64,000 nt of DNA from assembly GCF_024746815.1 (NCBI RefSeq), contig NZ_CP080525.1, positions 5,140,501 to 5,204,500 on the forward strand, given 5' to 3'. This document shows, one piece after another, positions 44,850-53,403 of the stretch. Both the position numbers and the translations under genes were made by a program. This stretch comes from Mesorhizobium sp. AR07 (GTDB lineage: Bacteria; Pseudomonadota; Alphaproteobacteria; Rhizobiales; Rhizobiaceae). The notes beneath the pieces are model-generated. The model was not told the DNA's origin, searched no databases, and was given only the letters and a program-made list of their open reading frames with translations. Position 1 is the stretch's first letter, and the number at the start of each line of letters is the position of its first letter.

Positions 44850-44880
44850 TTGACCTTCCAGTTGCTGGAAGCACTACCTC
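44850..44880 (+). promoter_or_regulatory. MerR/CueR-type operator-promoter of copA
   Basis: The -35 box TTGACC (44850-44855) is followed by a 19-base spacer with the perfect dyad TTCCAG-TTG-CTGGAA and then TACCTC (44875-44880). Nineteen-base spacing with an internal dyad is the hallmark of MerR-family promoters, and CCTTCC...GGAAG matches copper (CueR/HmrR) sites. The copA ATG is 36 bases downstream. Confidence 0.75.
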
Positions 44881-44915
44881 AGCTTCGAAAAGAAGAAGCA
44901 TCGAGGCATTTTTGA

Positions 44916-47411
44916 ATGAAGCATTCAGACCATCATCATCACGCGCATGACGGCTGTTGCGCGGCGAAAGCCGGGGACGCAGCCGTGGTCCGGGATCCGG
45001 TCTGCGGCATGATCGTCGATCCGGCCGCCGGCAAGGCGACGGCCGAGCATGATGGCCATCGCTATCATTTCTGCAGCGAAGGCTGCCGCACGAAATTTGC
45101 CGCAGAGCCGGAAAAATTCCTGACCGCCATCGACCCGGTCTGCGGCATGACTGTCGATCGTGCGACAGCCAGGCACTTTTTTCGTCATGAAGGCCAGGGC
45201 TTCTACTTCTGCTCGGCCGGCTGCCAGGCGAAGTTCGAGGCGGAGCCGCAAAAATATCTCGACGGCAGGGCCGCACCCCGGCCGGCGCCTAAGGGCACGC
45301 AATACACCTGCCCGATGCATCCCGAAATCATTCGCGACAAGCCCGGCTCCTGCCCGAAATGCGGCATGGCGCTGGAGCCGATGGGCGTGCCATCAGGCGA
45401 TGAGGGGCCAAATCCCGAGCTGGTCGATTTCACCAGGCGGTTCTCAGTCAGTGCCGCGCTGTCGGTGCCTTTGCTGATCGTCGCCATGGCGCCGATGCTC
45501 GGCCTGACTTTCGAGGCGTTTGTCTCCGAACGGACGAAGGTCTGGCTGGAGCTGGCATTGGCAAGCCCCGTCGTGCTGTGGGCGGCACTGCCTTTCTTCC
45601 ATCGCGGCTGGGATTCGATTGTCAACCGCAGCCCCAACATGTGGACGCTGATTTCGCTCGGCGTCGGTGCGGCCTATCTCTACAGCCTCGTCGCCACGCT
45701 GTTTCCGGACATCTTTCCGCATCAGTTCCGCGGCCATGGCGGTGCGGTGCCGGTCTATTTCGAGGCTGCCGCTGTCATCGTCGCCCTGGTCTTCCTCGGC
45801 CAGGTGCTGGAGCTGCGCGCCCGCGAAAAGACCGGATCGGCAATCCGCGCTTTGCTTGATCTTGCGCCGAAGACCGCGCGGTTGATCGGTGCCGACGGTT
45901 CCGAAAGCGACGTGCCGCTCGACGCGGTCAAGGGCGGCGATCGCCTGCGCATCCGTCCCGGTGACGCCGTGCCGGTCGACGGCACCGTGCTGGACGGCCG
46001 CTCCTCTATCGACGAATCGATGATCACTGGCGAACCATTGCCGGTCGAAAAGGCCGAAGGCGATACCCTCACCGGCGGCACGCTCAACAAAAACGGTTCG
46101 CTGATCATGCGCGCCGAACGGGTCGGCGCCGAGACCATGCTGGCGCGCATCGTCGAGCTCGTCGCCAAGGCGCAGCGCTCGCGCGCCCCGATCCAGGGCC
46201 TGGCCGATCGCGTGTCGTTCTACTTCGTCCCGGCCGTGGTGCTGATCGCGATCGCGGCCTTTGTCGCCTGGGCGATCTTCGGCCCCGAACCCAGCCTGAT
46301 CTTTGCCATCGTTTCGGCGGTGTCGGTGCTGATCATCGCTTGCCCCTGTGCGTTGGGCCTCGCCACGCCGATGTCGATCATGACCGCCACCGGGCGTGGG
46401 GCGCATGCCGGCGTGCTGATCAAGGAAGCCGCCGCGCTCGAACGCTTCGCCTCCGTCGACACGCTGATCGTCGACAAGACCGGTACCTTGACCGAAGGCC
46501 GGCCGAAACTGACCGATGTGGTTGCCGCCACGGGCTTTTCCGGGGACGAATTGCTGGCACTCGCCGCGAGCCTGGAGAAGGGTTCGGAGCATCCGCTGGC
46601 CGAGGCCATCGTCGACGGTGCCGGCACCCGCGGCGTGACCGTCACTGATGCCAGCGATTTCGAGGCGATCACCGGCAAGGGCGTTTCCGGCACCGTGTCG
46701 GGAAAGACGGTCGCGCTCGGCAATGCCGCCATGATGGCCGATCTGGGCATCGATATCGCACCCTTCTCGGCCAGCACCGAGACGCTGCAGACAGAAGGCA
46801 AGACGGCGATGTTCGTTGCTATCGGCAACAAGCTGGCCGGCATCGTCGCGGTCGCCGACCCGGTCAAGGCGACCACCGCCGAGGCGATCAGGGCGCTGCA
46901 TGCCAGCGGCCTGAGGATCGTCATGGCGACCGGCGACAATGAGCGCACGGCGAGAGCCATCGCCAGGAGCCTCGGCATCGATGAGGTTCGCGCCGGCCTG
47001 TTGCCGGAACAGAAGGCGGCCCTCGTCGAGGAGCTGCGCGCCACGGGCAAAGGCGTTGCCATGGCTGGTGACGGCGTTAACGACGCGCCCGCCCTTGCCG
47101 CCGCCGATGTCGGCATCGCCATGGGCACCGGCGCCGATGTCGCGGTCGAAAGCGCCGGCATCACTTTGGTCAAGGGCGATCTCAACGGCATCGTGCGGGC
47201 GCGCAAATTGGCCCAGGCGACGATCCGCAACATCCGCCAGAACCTGTTCTTCGCTTTCCTCTACAACGTGCTCGGCGTGCCGGTCGCTGCCGGCGTGCTC
47301 TATCCGCTCACTGGTACGCTTCTGTCGCCGATGCTGGCGGCGGCTGCGATGAGCCTGTCCTCGGTGTCGGTGATCGCAAACGCATTGCGGCTGAGGGCGT
47401 TGAAACTCTGA
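44916..47411 (+). CDS. copA: Copper-translocating P1B-type ATPase with N-terminal YHS domains
   Basis: 831 residues. The N-terminus is His/Cys-rich (HSDHHHHAHDGCC). It then has two YHS metal-binding domains (each with DPVCGM and a YFCS/FCSEGC motif) and a heavy-metal-binding segment YTCPMHPEI...CPKCGM, instead of the usual HMA domains. The core has the TGEPLPVEK actuator loop, transmembrane CPC in IIACPCALGLATP (~476), DKTGTLTEG phosphorylation site (~520) and GDGVNDAPAL. It pumps Cu(I), possibly Ag(I), out of the cytoplasm. A CueR-type site precedes it and a DUF305 protein follows. Confidence 0.92.
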   Translation: MKHSDHHHHAHDGCCAAKAGDAAVVRDPVCGMIVDPAAGKATAEHDGHRYHFCSEGCRTKFAAEPEKFLTAIDPVCGMTVDRATARHFFRHEGQGFYFCSAGCQAKFEAEPQKYLDGRAAPRPAPKGTQYTCPMHPEIIRDKPGSCPKCGMALEPMGVPSGDEGPNPELVDFTRRFSVSAALSVPLLIVAMAPMLGLTFEAFVSERTKVWLELALASPVVLWAALPFFHRGWDSIVNRSPNMWTLISLGVGAAYLYSLVATLFPDIFPHQFRGHGGAVPVYFEAAAVIVALVFLGQVLELRAREKTGSAIRALLDLAPKTARLIGADGSESDVPLDAVKGGDRLRIRPGDAVPVDGTVLDGRSSIDESMITGEPLPVEKAEGDTLTGGTLNKNGSLIMRAERVGAETMLARIVELVAKAQRSRAPIQGLADRVSFYFVPAVVLIAIAAFVAWAIFGPEPSLIFAIVSAVSVLIIACPCALGLATPMSIMTATGRGAHAGVLIKEAAALERFASVDTLIVDKTGTLTEGRPKLTDVVAATGFSGDELLALAASLEKGSEHPLAEAIVDGAGTRGVTVTDASDFEAITGKGVSGTVSGKTVALGNAAMMADLGIDIAPFSASTETLQTEGKTAMFVAIGNKLAGIVAVADPVKATTAEAIRALHASGLRIVMATGDNERTARAIARSLGIDEVRAGLLPEQKAALVEELRATGKGVAMAGDGVNDAPALAAADVGIAMGTGADVAVESAGITLVKGDLNGIVRARKLAQATIRNIRQNLFFAFLYNVLGVPVAAGVLYPLTGTLLSPMLAAAAMSLSSVSVIANALRLRALKL

Positions 47412-47454
47412 GCAAAGCCCCCAAATACGAAACCCACTCAACAGGAGACCATGA

Positions 47455-47847
47455 ATGACCCTGGCTAAAAAACTCATGCTTTTGCTGATGGCGGCCGGAA
47501 TGCTGCTTGCCGTCTTCCTCGAAAGCGTTCCGGCGCAGAGCGAAGAGATGAAACACGACATGCGCGCCATGTCGGCGGATGCGACGAGCCCTTCGACCGA
47601 AGGCTACAAGGCGGCGATGGACAAGATGCATGCCGACATGATGGCTTCGCAATATACCGGCAATGCCGATGCCGATTTCGTCCGTGGCATGATCCCGCAT
47701 CATCAGGGCGCCATCGACATGGCCAAGGTCGAACTTGCCAACGGCAAGGATCCGGAAATCCGCAAGCTGGCCGAAGCGGTCATCGCCGCGCAGGAAGCCG
47801 AGATCAAGCAGATGCAGGACTGGCTCGCCGCCCATCCGGTGAAGTAA
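47455..47847 (+). CDS. DUF305 family exported protein (copper-associated)
   Basis: 130 residues with a signal-anchor or signal peptide (LMLLLMAAGMLLAVFL). The DUF305 core is Met/His-rich: DKMHADMM, the signature FVRGMIPHHQGAIDMAKVEL, and IKQMQDWLAAHP. Such proteins bind copper in the periplasm. It starts 43 bases after copA and is likely co-transcribed, acting with it in copper detoxification. Confidence 0.88.
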   Translation: MTLAKKLMLLLMAAGMLLAVFLESVPAQSEEMKHDMRAMSADATSPSTEGYKAAMDKMHADMMASQYTGNADADFVRGMIPHHQGAIDMAKVELANGKDPEIRKLAEAVIAAQEAEIKQMQDWLAAHPVK

Positions 47848-47933
47848 GCCTTCTTGCGATGCGAGAATCCGGAGAGATCTCTCTGGATTTCTCGGCAAGG
47901 CTGTGATGCGATCCGGCCGAACTGGAGCCCGCC

Positions 47934-48779
47934 ATGCCATCGACCGTCAGAACCACCACGCTGCCCTCCGGCGAAACCATTGCCGTTCTCGGTCAGGGCA
48001 CGTGGAAGATGGGCGAGAATATCAGCCGCCGTGCCGATGAGGTCAAGGCTCTCAAGCTCGGCCTCGACCTTGGCATCATGCTGATCGACACCGCCGAAAT
48101 GTATGCCAGCGGCGGCGCCGAGGAGGTGGTGGCCGAGGCTATTGCCGGGCGCCGCGACGAGACCTTCCTGGTTTCAAAAGTGCTGCCGTCCAACGCTTCG
48201 CGCGCCGGCGTGCAGCGCGCCTGCGAGAACAGCCTGAAGCGTCTCGCCACCGACCGCATCGATCTCTATCTGCTGCATTGGCCCGGCAGCGTGCCGCTGG
48301 CGGAAACGGTTGCTGCCTTCGAGGCCCTGAAAAAAGCCGGCAAGATCCGCCACTGGGGTGTCAGCAATTTCGACACCAACGAGATGGAAGAGCTGGTCGG
48401 CTTGCCCCAAGGCGGCAATGTCCAGACCAACCAGGTGCTCTACAATCTGGTCCGGCGTGGCCTCGAGTTCGATCTGGCGCCGTGGAGCCGGCGGCGCGGC
48501 ATTCCGCTGATGGCCTATTCGCCGGTCGAGCAGGGCGCGCTGGCGCGCAATGCCAGGCTCGATGCCGTCGCGGCTCGCCACAATGCAACCGCTGCGCAGA
48601 TCGCACTGGCCTGGGTGATGCATCAAGACGGCGTCATCGCCATTCCGAAGGCCAGCAGCCAGGAGCACGTCCGCCAGAATTTTGCCGCGCTCGACATCAA
48701 GCTTGCGCCGCAGGACATCGCCGATCTCGACCGCGCTTTTTCACCGCCGACGCGTAAACGCGGGCTGGAGATGATCTGA
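47934..48779 (+). CDS. Aldo/keto reductase
   Basis: 281 residues, single TIM-barrel AKR. The catalytic tetrad can be read: Asp and Tyr in LIDTAEMYASGGAEE, Lys in FLVSKVLP, His in YLLHWPG. The NADPH-binding end has AIPKASSQEHVRQN. Substrate is not inferable; members reduce methylglyoxal and other aldehydes. Separated by 86 bases from the DUF305 gene, so it may be independent. Confidence 0.9.
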   Translation: MPSTVRTTTLPSGETIAVLGQGTWKMGENISRRADEVKALKLGLDLGIMLIDTAEMYASGGAEEVVAEAIAGRRDETFLVSKVLPSNASRAGVQRACENSLKRLATDRIDLYLLHWPGSVPLAETVAAFEALKKAGKIRHWGVSNFDTNEMEELVGLPQGGNVQTNQVLYNLVRRGLEFDLAPWSRRRGIPLMAYSPVEQGALARNARLDAVAARHNATAAQIALAWVMHQDGVIAIPKASSQEHVRQNFAALDIKLAPQDIADLDRAFSPPTRKRGLEMI

Positions 48780-48789
48780 GCGATGAAGC

Positions 48790-49000
48790 TGCCAATCTCC
48801 CCCCTCGTGGGGGAGATGCCCGGCAGGGCAGAGGGGGGCGCGAAGGATCGCCACGGAGCGATGATTGTGTCCGCCCGCCTGCGCCGTGGCCCCAGAATTC
48901 ATACCGTTCATTTCGAAGGTAAAACCTTGGGGATGCTGGCGGGACAGCGCCCCCCTCTGCCCTGCCGGGCATCTCCCCCACGAGGGGGGAGATCGGCAGA
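48790..49000. repeat. Palindromic intergenic repeat family 3 (intact copy)
   Basis: The left arm CTGCCAATCTCCCCCCTCGT, followed by GGGGGAGATGCCCGGCAGGG and more, is mirrored by the right arm ending CGAGGGGGGAGATCGGCAG, with ~110 bases between. Arms are ~45 bases and near-perfect. The rest of the gap to 49243 shows no gene I can support. A second copy at 59882-61126 is split by an ISAs1-type element. Confidence 0.85.
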
Positions 49001-49243
49001 TCGGCAGCTTGGCTGTCGGCGCTTCTCACCGTCGCGCGGCTGTCATACATCGCTCCTACACGCAATCGAGACGTCCCGTGACTGACATTTCGGGGCGCCC
49101 GAAGCCAGGGGTGTCAAAAAATGCAAGACAGCATGCTGTCGGGCCGCTGTATCCGTTGCCGCCGCGATTTCCGCTTTCCGCTATAGAAATTCAACAATCG
49201 GCCGCGGCTGTGGGAGGAGAGCGCGCGGCCAGAAGACGGATGC

Positions 49244-49957
49244 ATGAACAGATTTCAGATCCAGATGACCGGCATGAAGCAGGACGACTTCGCGGAGATG
49301 GTCGCGGAGGAGGTTGAACGCGCGCTTGCCCACTATGACGAGGCCATCAACAGGCCCACCATGGTCTCGGTCGGCAAGATCGCCGGCAGCATAGCGTCCG
49401 CCGTTATCTTGCTGTCGCCGAAGCACCAGCGCGCCATCGACGCCATCCATGCCGACCTTCCCGGCCTTGCATCGAAGTTTGTGCGCGCGCTGGCGGCGGA
49501 AGCCGCGCGCCGCAGCGAAGCCGGCACAGGCGGCGCAACAGGGCTGCCCGCGGCATCGCTGGCGGATATCGATGGACCCGTTTCATCACCGCCGCGAGCC
49601 GACGACCTCGAATCGATGCTGATCGAGGACTGGGCGGGCCGCGTGGCCGGGTCGACCTATCTGGAGGAGAACCTGCGCATTGCCCGCTCGACCCTGCATC
49701 GCTGGCAGCGCCGCAATGAGGTCATTGCGCTGCGCAAGGGCGGCCGCAAGCATGTCTTCCCGCTGGCGCAATTCATCGACGGCAGGCCGGTCGCCGGCAT
49801 CCGCGACGTGCTGTCCCTGATCGGCAATCCGAGGCTGGCATGGCTGTGGCTGACGCGCCCCGCGGCACAGCTCGACGGCCGCATTCCGATCGACCTGCTC
49901 CGGCAGGACCAAGTCGAGGACGTCGTCGAGGCCGCGCGGGCATTCGCGCCGGGCTGA
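49244..49957 (+). CDS. Putative Xre/MbcA/ParS-type antitoxin-like protein, no adjacent toxin
   Basis: 237 residues. The N-terminal half is helical and variable. The C-terminal half has a DNA-binding-like helix pair (NLRIARSTLHRWQRRNEVIA, then LRKGGRKHVFPLAQFIDGRP). A ParS-like end follows (LSLIGNPRLAWLWLTRPAAQ, IPIDLLRQDQVEDVVEAARA). In ParS/Xre systems this end contacts a RES-domain toxin, but the next gene is agmatinase on the other strand. An orphan regulator is therefore as likely as an antitoxin. Confidence 0.55.
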   Translation: MNRFQIQMTGMKQDDFAEMVAEEVERALAHYDEAINRPTMVSVGKIAGSIASAVILLSPKHQRAIDAIHADLPGLASKFVRALAAEAARRSEAGTGGATGLPAASLADIDGPVSSPPRADDLESMLIEDWAGRVAGSTYLEENLRIARSTLHRWQRRNEVIALRKGGRKHVFPLAQFIDGRPVAGIRDVLSLIGNPRLAWLWLTRPAAQLDGRIPIDLLRQDQVEDVVEAARAFAPG

Positions 49958-49980
49958 AACCGGCGCGCGCTATGCCGGGG

Positions 49981-50949
49981 CTAGCGTTTCCGCTCGGCCA
50001 GCAGGCCAAGATAGTGCTGCAGAACCGCCGCTCCGGCGATCGACGTGACGTCGGCATGGTCATAGGCGGGGGCCACCTCGACGACATCGGCACCGACGAT
50101 GTCGAGCGAACCCAACCGCCGCAAGATCATCAGCGCCTCGCGCGACGACAGGCCGCCGGCGACCGGCGTGCCGGTGCCAGGGGCAAAGGCCGGGTCGAGA
50201 CAATCGATGTCGAAGGTCAGATAGGTCCTGGCATCGCCGACACGCGCCTTGATGCGCTCGACGACACCGGCCACGCCGAGCTCGGCGACATCCTCGCCAT
50301 GCAGGATTTCGAGACCGCAGGTTTCCGGCGCGTGCGTCCTGATGCCGACCTGTATCGAGCGCTCCGGCCTGATCAGGCCTTCGGCAACCGCCCTGGCGAC
50401 GAACGAGCCATGGTCGAGCCGCTTTTCCTCGTCGAGCCAGGTGTCCTGGTGCGCGTCGAACTGAACCAGCGCCAGCGGCCCATATTTCTTCGCATGCGCC
50501 CTGAGCAGCGGCCAGGTGACATAGTGGTCGCCGCCGATGGACAGCAGCGTGACGCCGGCATCGACGACCTCGCTCGCCTGCGCCTCGATCTGCCACGGCG
50601 TCTCGTCATGGCGACCGAAATCGAGGCCGCAATCGCCATAGTCGATGACGGCCAGCCGCTCGAACGGATCGGCGCGGAAAGGATATTGCGGATCGCCTTC
50701 GAGGATCGCCGAGGCGCGCCGCACGCCCTGCGGACCGAACCGGGCGCCTGGCCGGTTGGACACGGCCGCGTCGAACGGAATGCCCCACACGGCGACATCG
50801 ACGCCCTCGAGATTGCGGGTCAGCCGGCGGCGCATGAAGGACAGCACGCCGCCATAGACCGGCTCATGCGAGCCGCCATAAAGGGTCTTGCCGAAAACGG
50901 CATCGTCGGTTTCGCGCGAACGCGGCAGGGATTTGAGCATGTCGATCAC
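49981..50949 (-). CDS. speB: Agmatinase / ureohydrolase (arginase family)
   Basis: 322 residues. The binuclear manganese site is complete: GGDHYVTWPL, FDAHQDTW and FDIDCLDPAFAPGTGTP. It would hydrolyse agmatine to putrescine and urea; guanidino-acid relatives share the fold, so substrate is by best fit. It lies 45 bases after a polyamine-type binding protein on the same strand, which supports a polyamine role. An ATG nine bases inside is an alternative start. Confidence 0.87.
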   Translation of the reverse strand: MIDMLKSLPRSRETDDAVFGKTLYGGSHEPVYGGVLSFMRRRLTRNLEGVDVAVWGIPFDAAVSNRPGARFGPQGVRRASAILEGDPQYPFRADPFERLAVIDYGDCGLDFGRHDETPWQIEAQASEVVDAGVTLLSIGGDHYVTWPLLRAHAKKYGPLALVQFDAHQDTWLDEEKRLDHGSFVARAVAEGLIRPERSIQVGIRTHAPETCGLEILHGEDVAELGVAGVVERIKARVGDARTYLTFDIDCLDPAFAPGTGTPVAGGLSSREALMILRRLGSLDIVGADVVEVAPAYDHADVTSIAGAAVLQHYLGLLAERKR

Positions 50950-50994
50950 ATCTTTTGCTGGAGAGAGGTGTTGAGTCCCGGGCTGGCCGGGGAA

Positions 50995-52101
50995 TCAGTT
51001 CGTTCCGGTCATGAAGCTGGTCCACAGACGCGTGACCAGGCGCAGCGATTTCTGGTCGCGCGGCTGGGCGGCGAACAGGTGTTTCAAAGTCGCTTTCGAG
51101 AAATAGATGTTGGGATTGTCACGGACGACCTCGTCGACCATCGGCGTCGCCGCCTGGACGGCATTCGGATAGAGCGTGGCATTGGTGAACCGCGCGCTTG
51201 CCTGCGGCGACAGCAGAAAATTCATCAGGGCATGGGCATTTTCGGAATGCGGCGCATCGACCGGAATGGTCATGACGTCGAAGAAAATCTCCGTGCCTTC
51301 CCTGGGTACTGCATAGCGCACCTCTATGCCGTTCTTGGACTCTGCCGCCCTGGCATTGGCGCCGATCGCATCGCCGCTCCAGCCGAGCGCCAGGCAAAGG
51401 TCACCCGCAGCCAGTTCGCTCATGATCGAGCCCGACTTGAAGTGCCTGACATAGGGCTTGATGGATGCCAGCAGCGCGCCGGCCTTGTGCAGGTCACCTT
51501 CGTCGATCGAGAAAGGATCGAAGCCGAGATAGTTCAACGCCACCGACATGACGCCCTCCGGCGAATCAACCATGGCGATGCCGCAGTCCTGGAATTTGGC
51601 GGCGATCTCCGGCTTGAAGATCATGTCGAGACTGTCGACCGGAGCATCCTTCATGCGCTCCGCGATCTTGGCCGGATTGTACATGATGCCGGTGGTGCCA
51701 TAGGCATAGGGAACCGCATAGGCGGCCCCCGGATCCTGCCGGGCAAGGAAGGCCATGATGTCCGGGTTAAGGTCACCGGCATTGGGAATTCTGGCCTTGT
51801 CGAGCTTTTGGATGGCGCCGGCCTTGGCGTATTGCCCGACAAGCGAGGCACCGGGCATGATGATGTCGTAGCCGGAGCCTCCGGTCAGCGCCTTGGTCGT
51901 CAGCATGTCGACGGAATCGAAGGTGTCGTAGACGATTTTGATGCCGGTCTGCTTCTCGAATTCGGCAATGGTGTCGGCCGGCACGTAATCGTACCAGAAA
52001 TAGATGTTGACGGTCTTGTCCTCGGCGGCCGAGGCGCCGTCCGCGAGGGCGGAAACCGACAGGGCAAGCATCGATATTGCAAGGGCGGCGAGACGGCGCA
52101 T
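50995..52101 (-). CDS. Polyamine (spermidine/putrescine)-type substrate-binding protein
   Basis: 368 residues from MRRLAALAISMLALSVSALA, a signal peptide; length equals PotF/PotD. The mature start VNIYFWYDYVPADTIAEFEK is characteristic. It would bind putrescine or a related amine in the periplasm. No permease or ATPase genes accompany it here, so it must use a transporter encoded elsewhere. Followed by agmatinase; divergent from a LysR regulator, with 117 bases between starts. Confidence 0.88.
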   Translation of the reverse strand: MRRLAALAISMLALSVSALADGASAAEDKTVNIYFWYDYVPADTIAEFEKQTGIKIVYDTFDSVDMLTTKALTGGSGYDIIMPGASLVGQYAKAGAIQKLDKARIPNAGDLNPDIMAFLARQDPGAAYAVPYAYGTTGIMYNPAKIAERMKDAPVDSLDMIFKPEIAAKFQDCGIAMVDSPEGVMSVALNYLGFDPFSIDEGDLHKAGALLASIKPYVRHFKSGSIMSELAAGDLCLALGWSGDAIGANARAAESKNGIEVRYAVPREGTEIFFDVMTIPVDAPHSENAHALMNFLLSPQASARFTNATLYPNAVQAATPMVDEVVRDNPNIYFSKATLKHLFAAQPRDQKSLRLVTRLWTSFMTGTN

Positions 52102-52218
52102 GGCGGTTTCCCCAAGGATTGGATCGCTGGAGGATTGCCCGGCGCAGCATGGCCCGACAAACGGCATTTTATCCCCGATCGCTTGACAAAAACTCATCTC
52201 ATGGCTTGTCTGAGGTCC

Positions 52219-53121
52219 ATGAAGCTGCCTTCGTTGAATGCGATCCGGGCTTTCGAAGCGGCAGCGCGCCTGCGCAGCTTCAAGGATGCCGCCGACGAGC
52301 TGCGGCTGACGCCGTCGGCGGTGAGCCGGCACATCCGCACGCTGGAACAGGCGCTGGGCATCGAGCTGTTCGAGCGCGGCTTCCGGCAAGTGACGCTGAC
52401 GCCGAAAGCCACCCACTATGCGCGCCGGCTGTCCGCCGCCTTCAGGTCAGTCGAAAATGCCACCGAGGAGATGGGCAGCCATGGCCGGCCGGACATCGCC
52501 AAGCGCGCCTCGCTGTCGATCAACGCCACCTTCATGAACCTGTGGCTGGCCGACCGCCTGCCGCGCTTTCGCGCCGAGAACCCCGACTTCGAACTCGACG
52601 TGTCGATCCACGACGACGAAAACCGGGGCGGCAACCCAAGCGCCGATCTGCGCGTGCTGTTCACCGCCGATGCCAATGCGGACTATGTGCCACTCGTCTC
52701 GCTGGTGATTTTTCCGGTATGCGCGCCGGCCCTTCTTGCCGAGCCGAACGCGCCAAGGACGCTAGCCGATCTCGCCAGGCTCCGGCTGCTGCACGAAAAC
52801 ACCACCGCCTGGTGGGAGGAATGGCTCGAGCAGGAAGGCCTGAAGGTCGACGCCAAATCCGGCCCGATCTTCCACGACCCGGCGCTGGCCGTGCGAGAGG
52901 CCGTCAATGGCGGCGGCGTGGCGCTGGTCGACAACATCATGGCGCAGGATCTGCTGGCCAGCGGACAGCTCGTGGCGCCGTTCCCGATTCGCCACACAAT
53001 TCCGGAAAGCTACTGCCTGCAGCAGAAGCCGGGCAATCGGGGGTCGGCTGGAATCAAGCGGTTCCGGGAGTGGCTGTTGGCGGAGATCGCCGCGCACAAG
53101 CGGGTGATGGGGCTGGGTTGA
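52219..53121 (+). CDS. LysR-family transcriptional regulator (GcvA-like)
   Basis: 300 residues from the ATG at 52219, preferred over one 18 bases earlier because GAGG is correctly placed. The N-terminal winged helix reads LNAIRAFEAAARLRSFKDAA, then TPSAVSRHIRTLEQALGIEL. The effector domain follows (INATFMNLWLADRLPRF, PALAVREAVNGGGVALVDN). Divergent placement suggests control of the polyamine-binding protein and agmatinase genes; no clear T-N11-A site was singled out. Confidence 0.9.
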   Translation: MKLPSLNAIRAFEAAARLRSFKDAADELRLTPSAVSRHIRTLEQALGIELFERGFRQVTLTPKATHYARRLSAAFRSVENATEEMGSHGRPDIAKRASLSINATFMNLWLADRLPRFRAENPDFELDVSIHDDENRGGNPSADLRVLFTADANADYVPLVSLVIFPVCAPALLAEPNAPRTLADLARLRLLHENTTAWWEEWLEQEGLKVDAKSGPIFHDPALAVREAVNGGGVALVDNIMAQDLLASGQLVAPFPIRHTIPESYCLQQKPGNRGSAGIKRFREWLLAEIAAHKRVMGLG

Positions 53122-53187
53122 GGGGCGTTTGCGGCGGACCGTCAAGCTAGGCTATGTAGTTGGGCAACAGCCTCCAGACCAGTAGCA

Positions 53188-53391
53188 GTTTCCAACTTGT
53201 GGTGGAGACCGCCGAAGTTGGCGCCGCCCCTCATCGCCCTGCCGGGCACGTCTCCCCGTATAGTGACGGGGAGAAGGGGCTGACCGCGGTGCCGGCATCT
53301 TTTCTGCGGCGCTGACAGCTGGCGAAACCATTGATGAGAGCGCCCCTCTCCCCGTCACTATACGGGGAGAGGATGCCGGCAGGCAGGTGAG
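53188..53391. repeat. Palindromic intergenic repeat family 2, copy B (left part, interrupted by IS110)
   Basis: Same arms as copy A (TCTCCCCGTATAGTGACGGG and its mirror), ending GCCGGCAGGCAGGTGAG at the IS110 junction. It resumes at 54540 with GGCGGCGCCAGCGCTCG. The gap from the LysR stop holds nothing else. Confidence 0.85.
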
Positions 53392-53403
53392 CAACTGTGT
53401 TTG

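Noticed and set aside
45444..47570. Long minus-strand open frame opposite copA
   Set aside because: Antisense shadow of an unmistakable P-type ATPase; no domain or plausible start.
49840..53121. Very long plus-strand open frame across agmatinase, the polyamine-binding protein and LysR
   Set aside because: High-GC antisense artefact. The first 2 kb lie opposite two clear genes and its peptide is low-complexity and Arg-rich; only the final ~300 codons are the real LysR gene.
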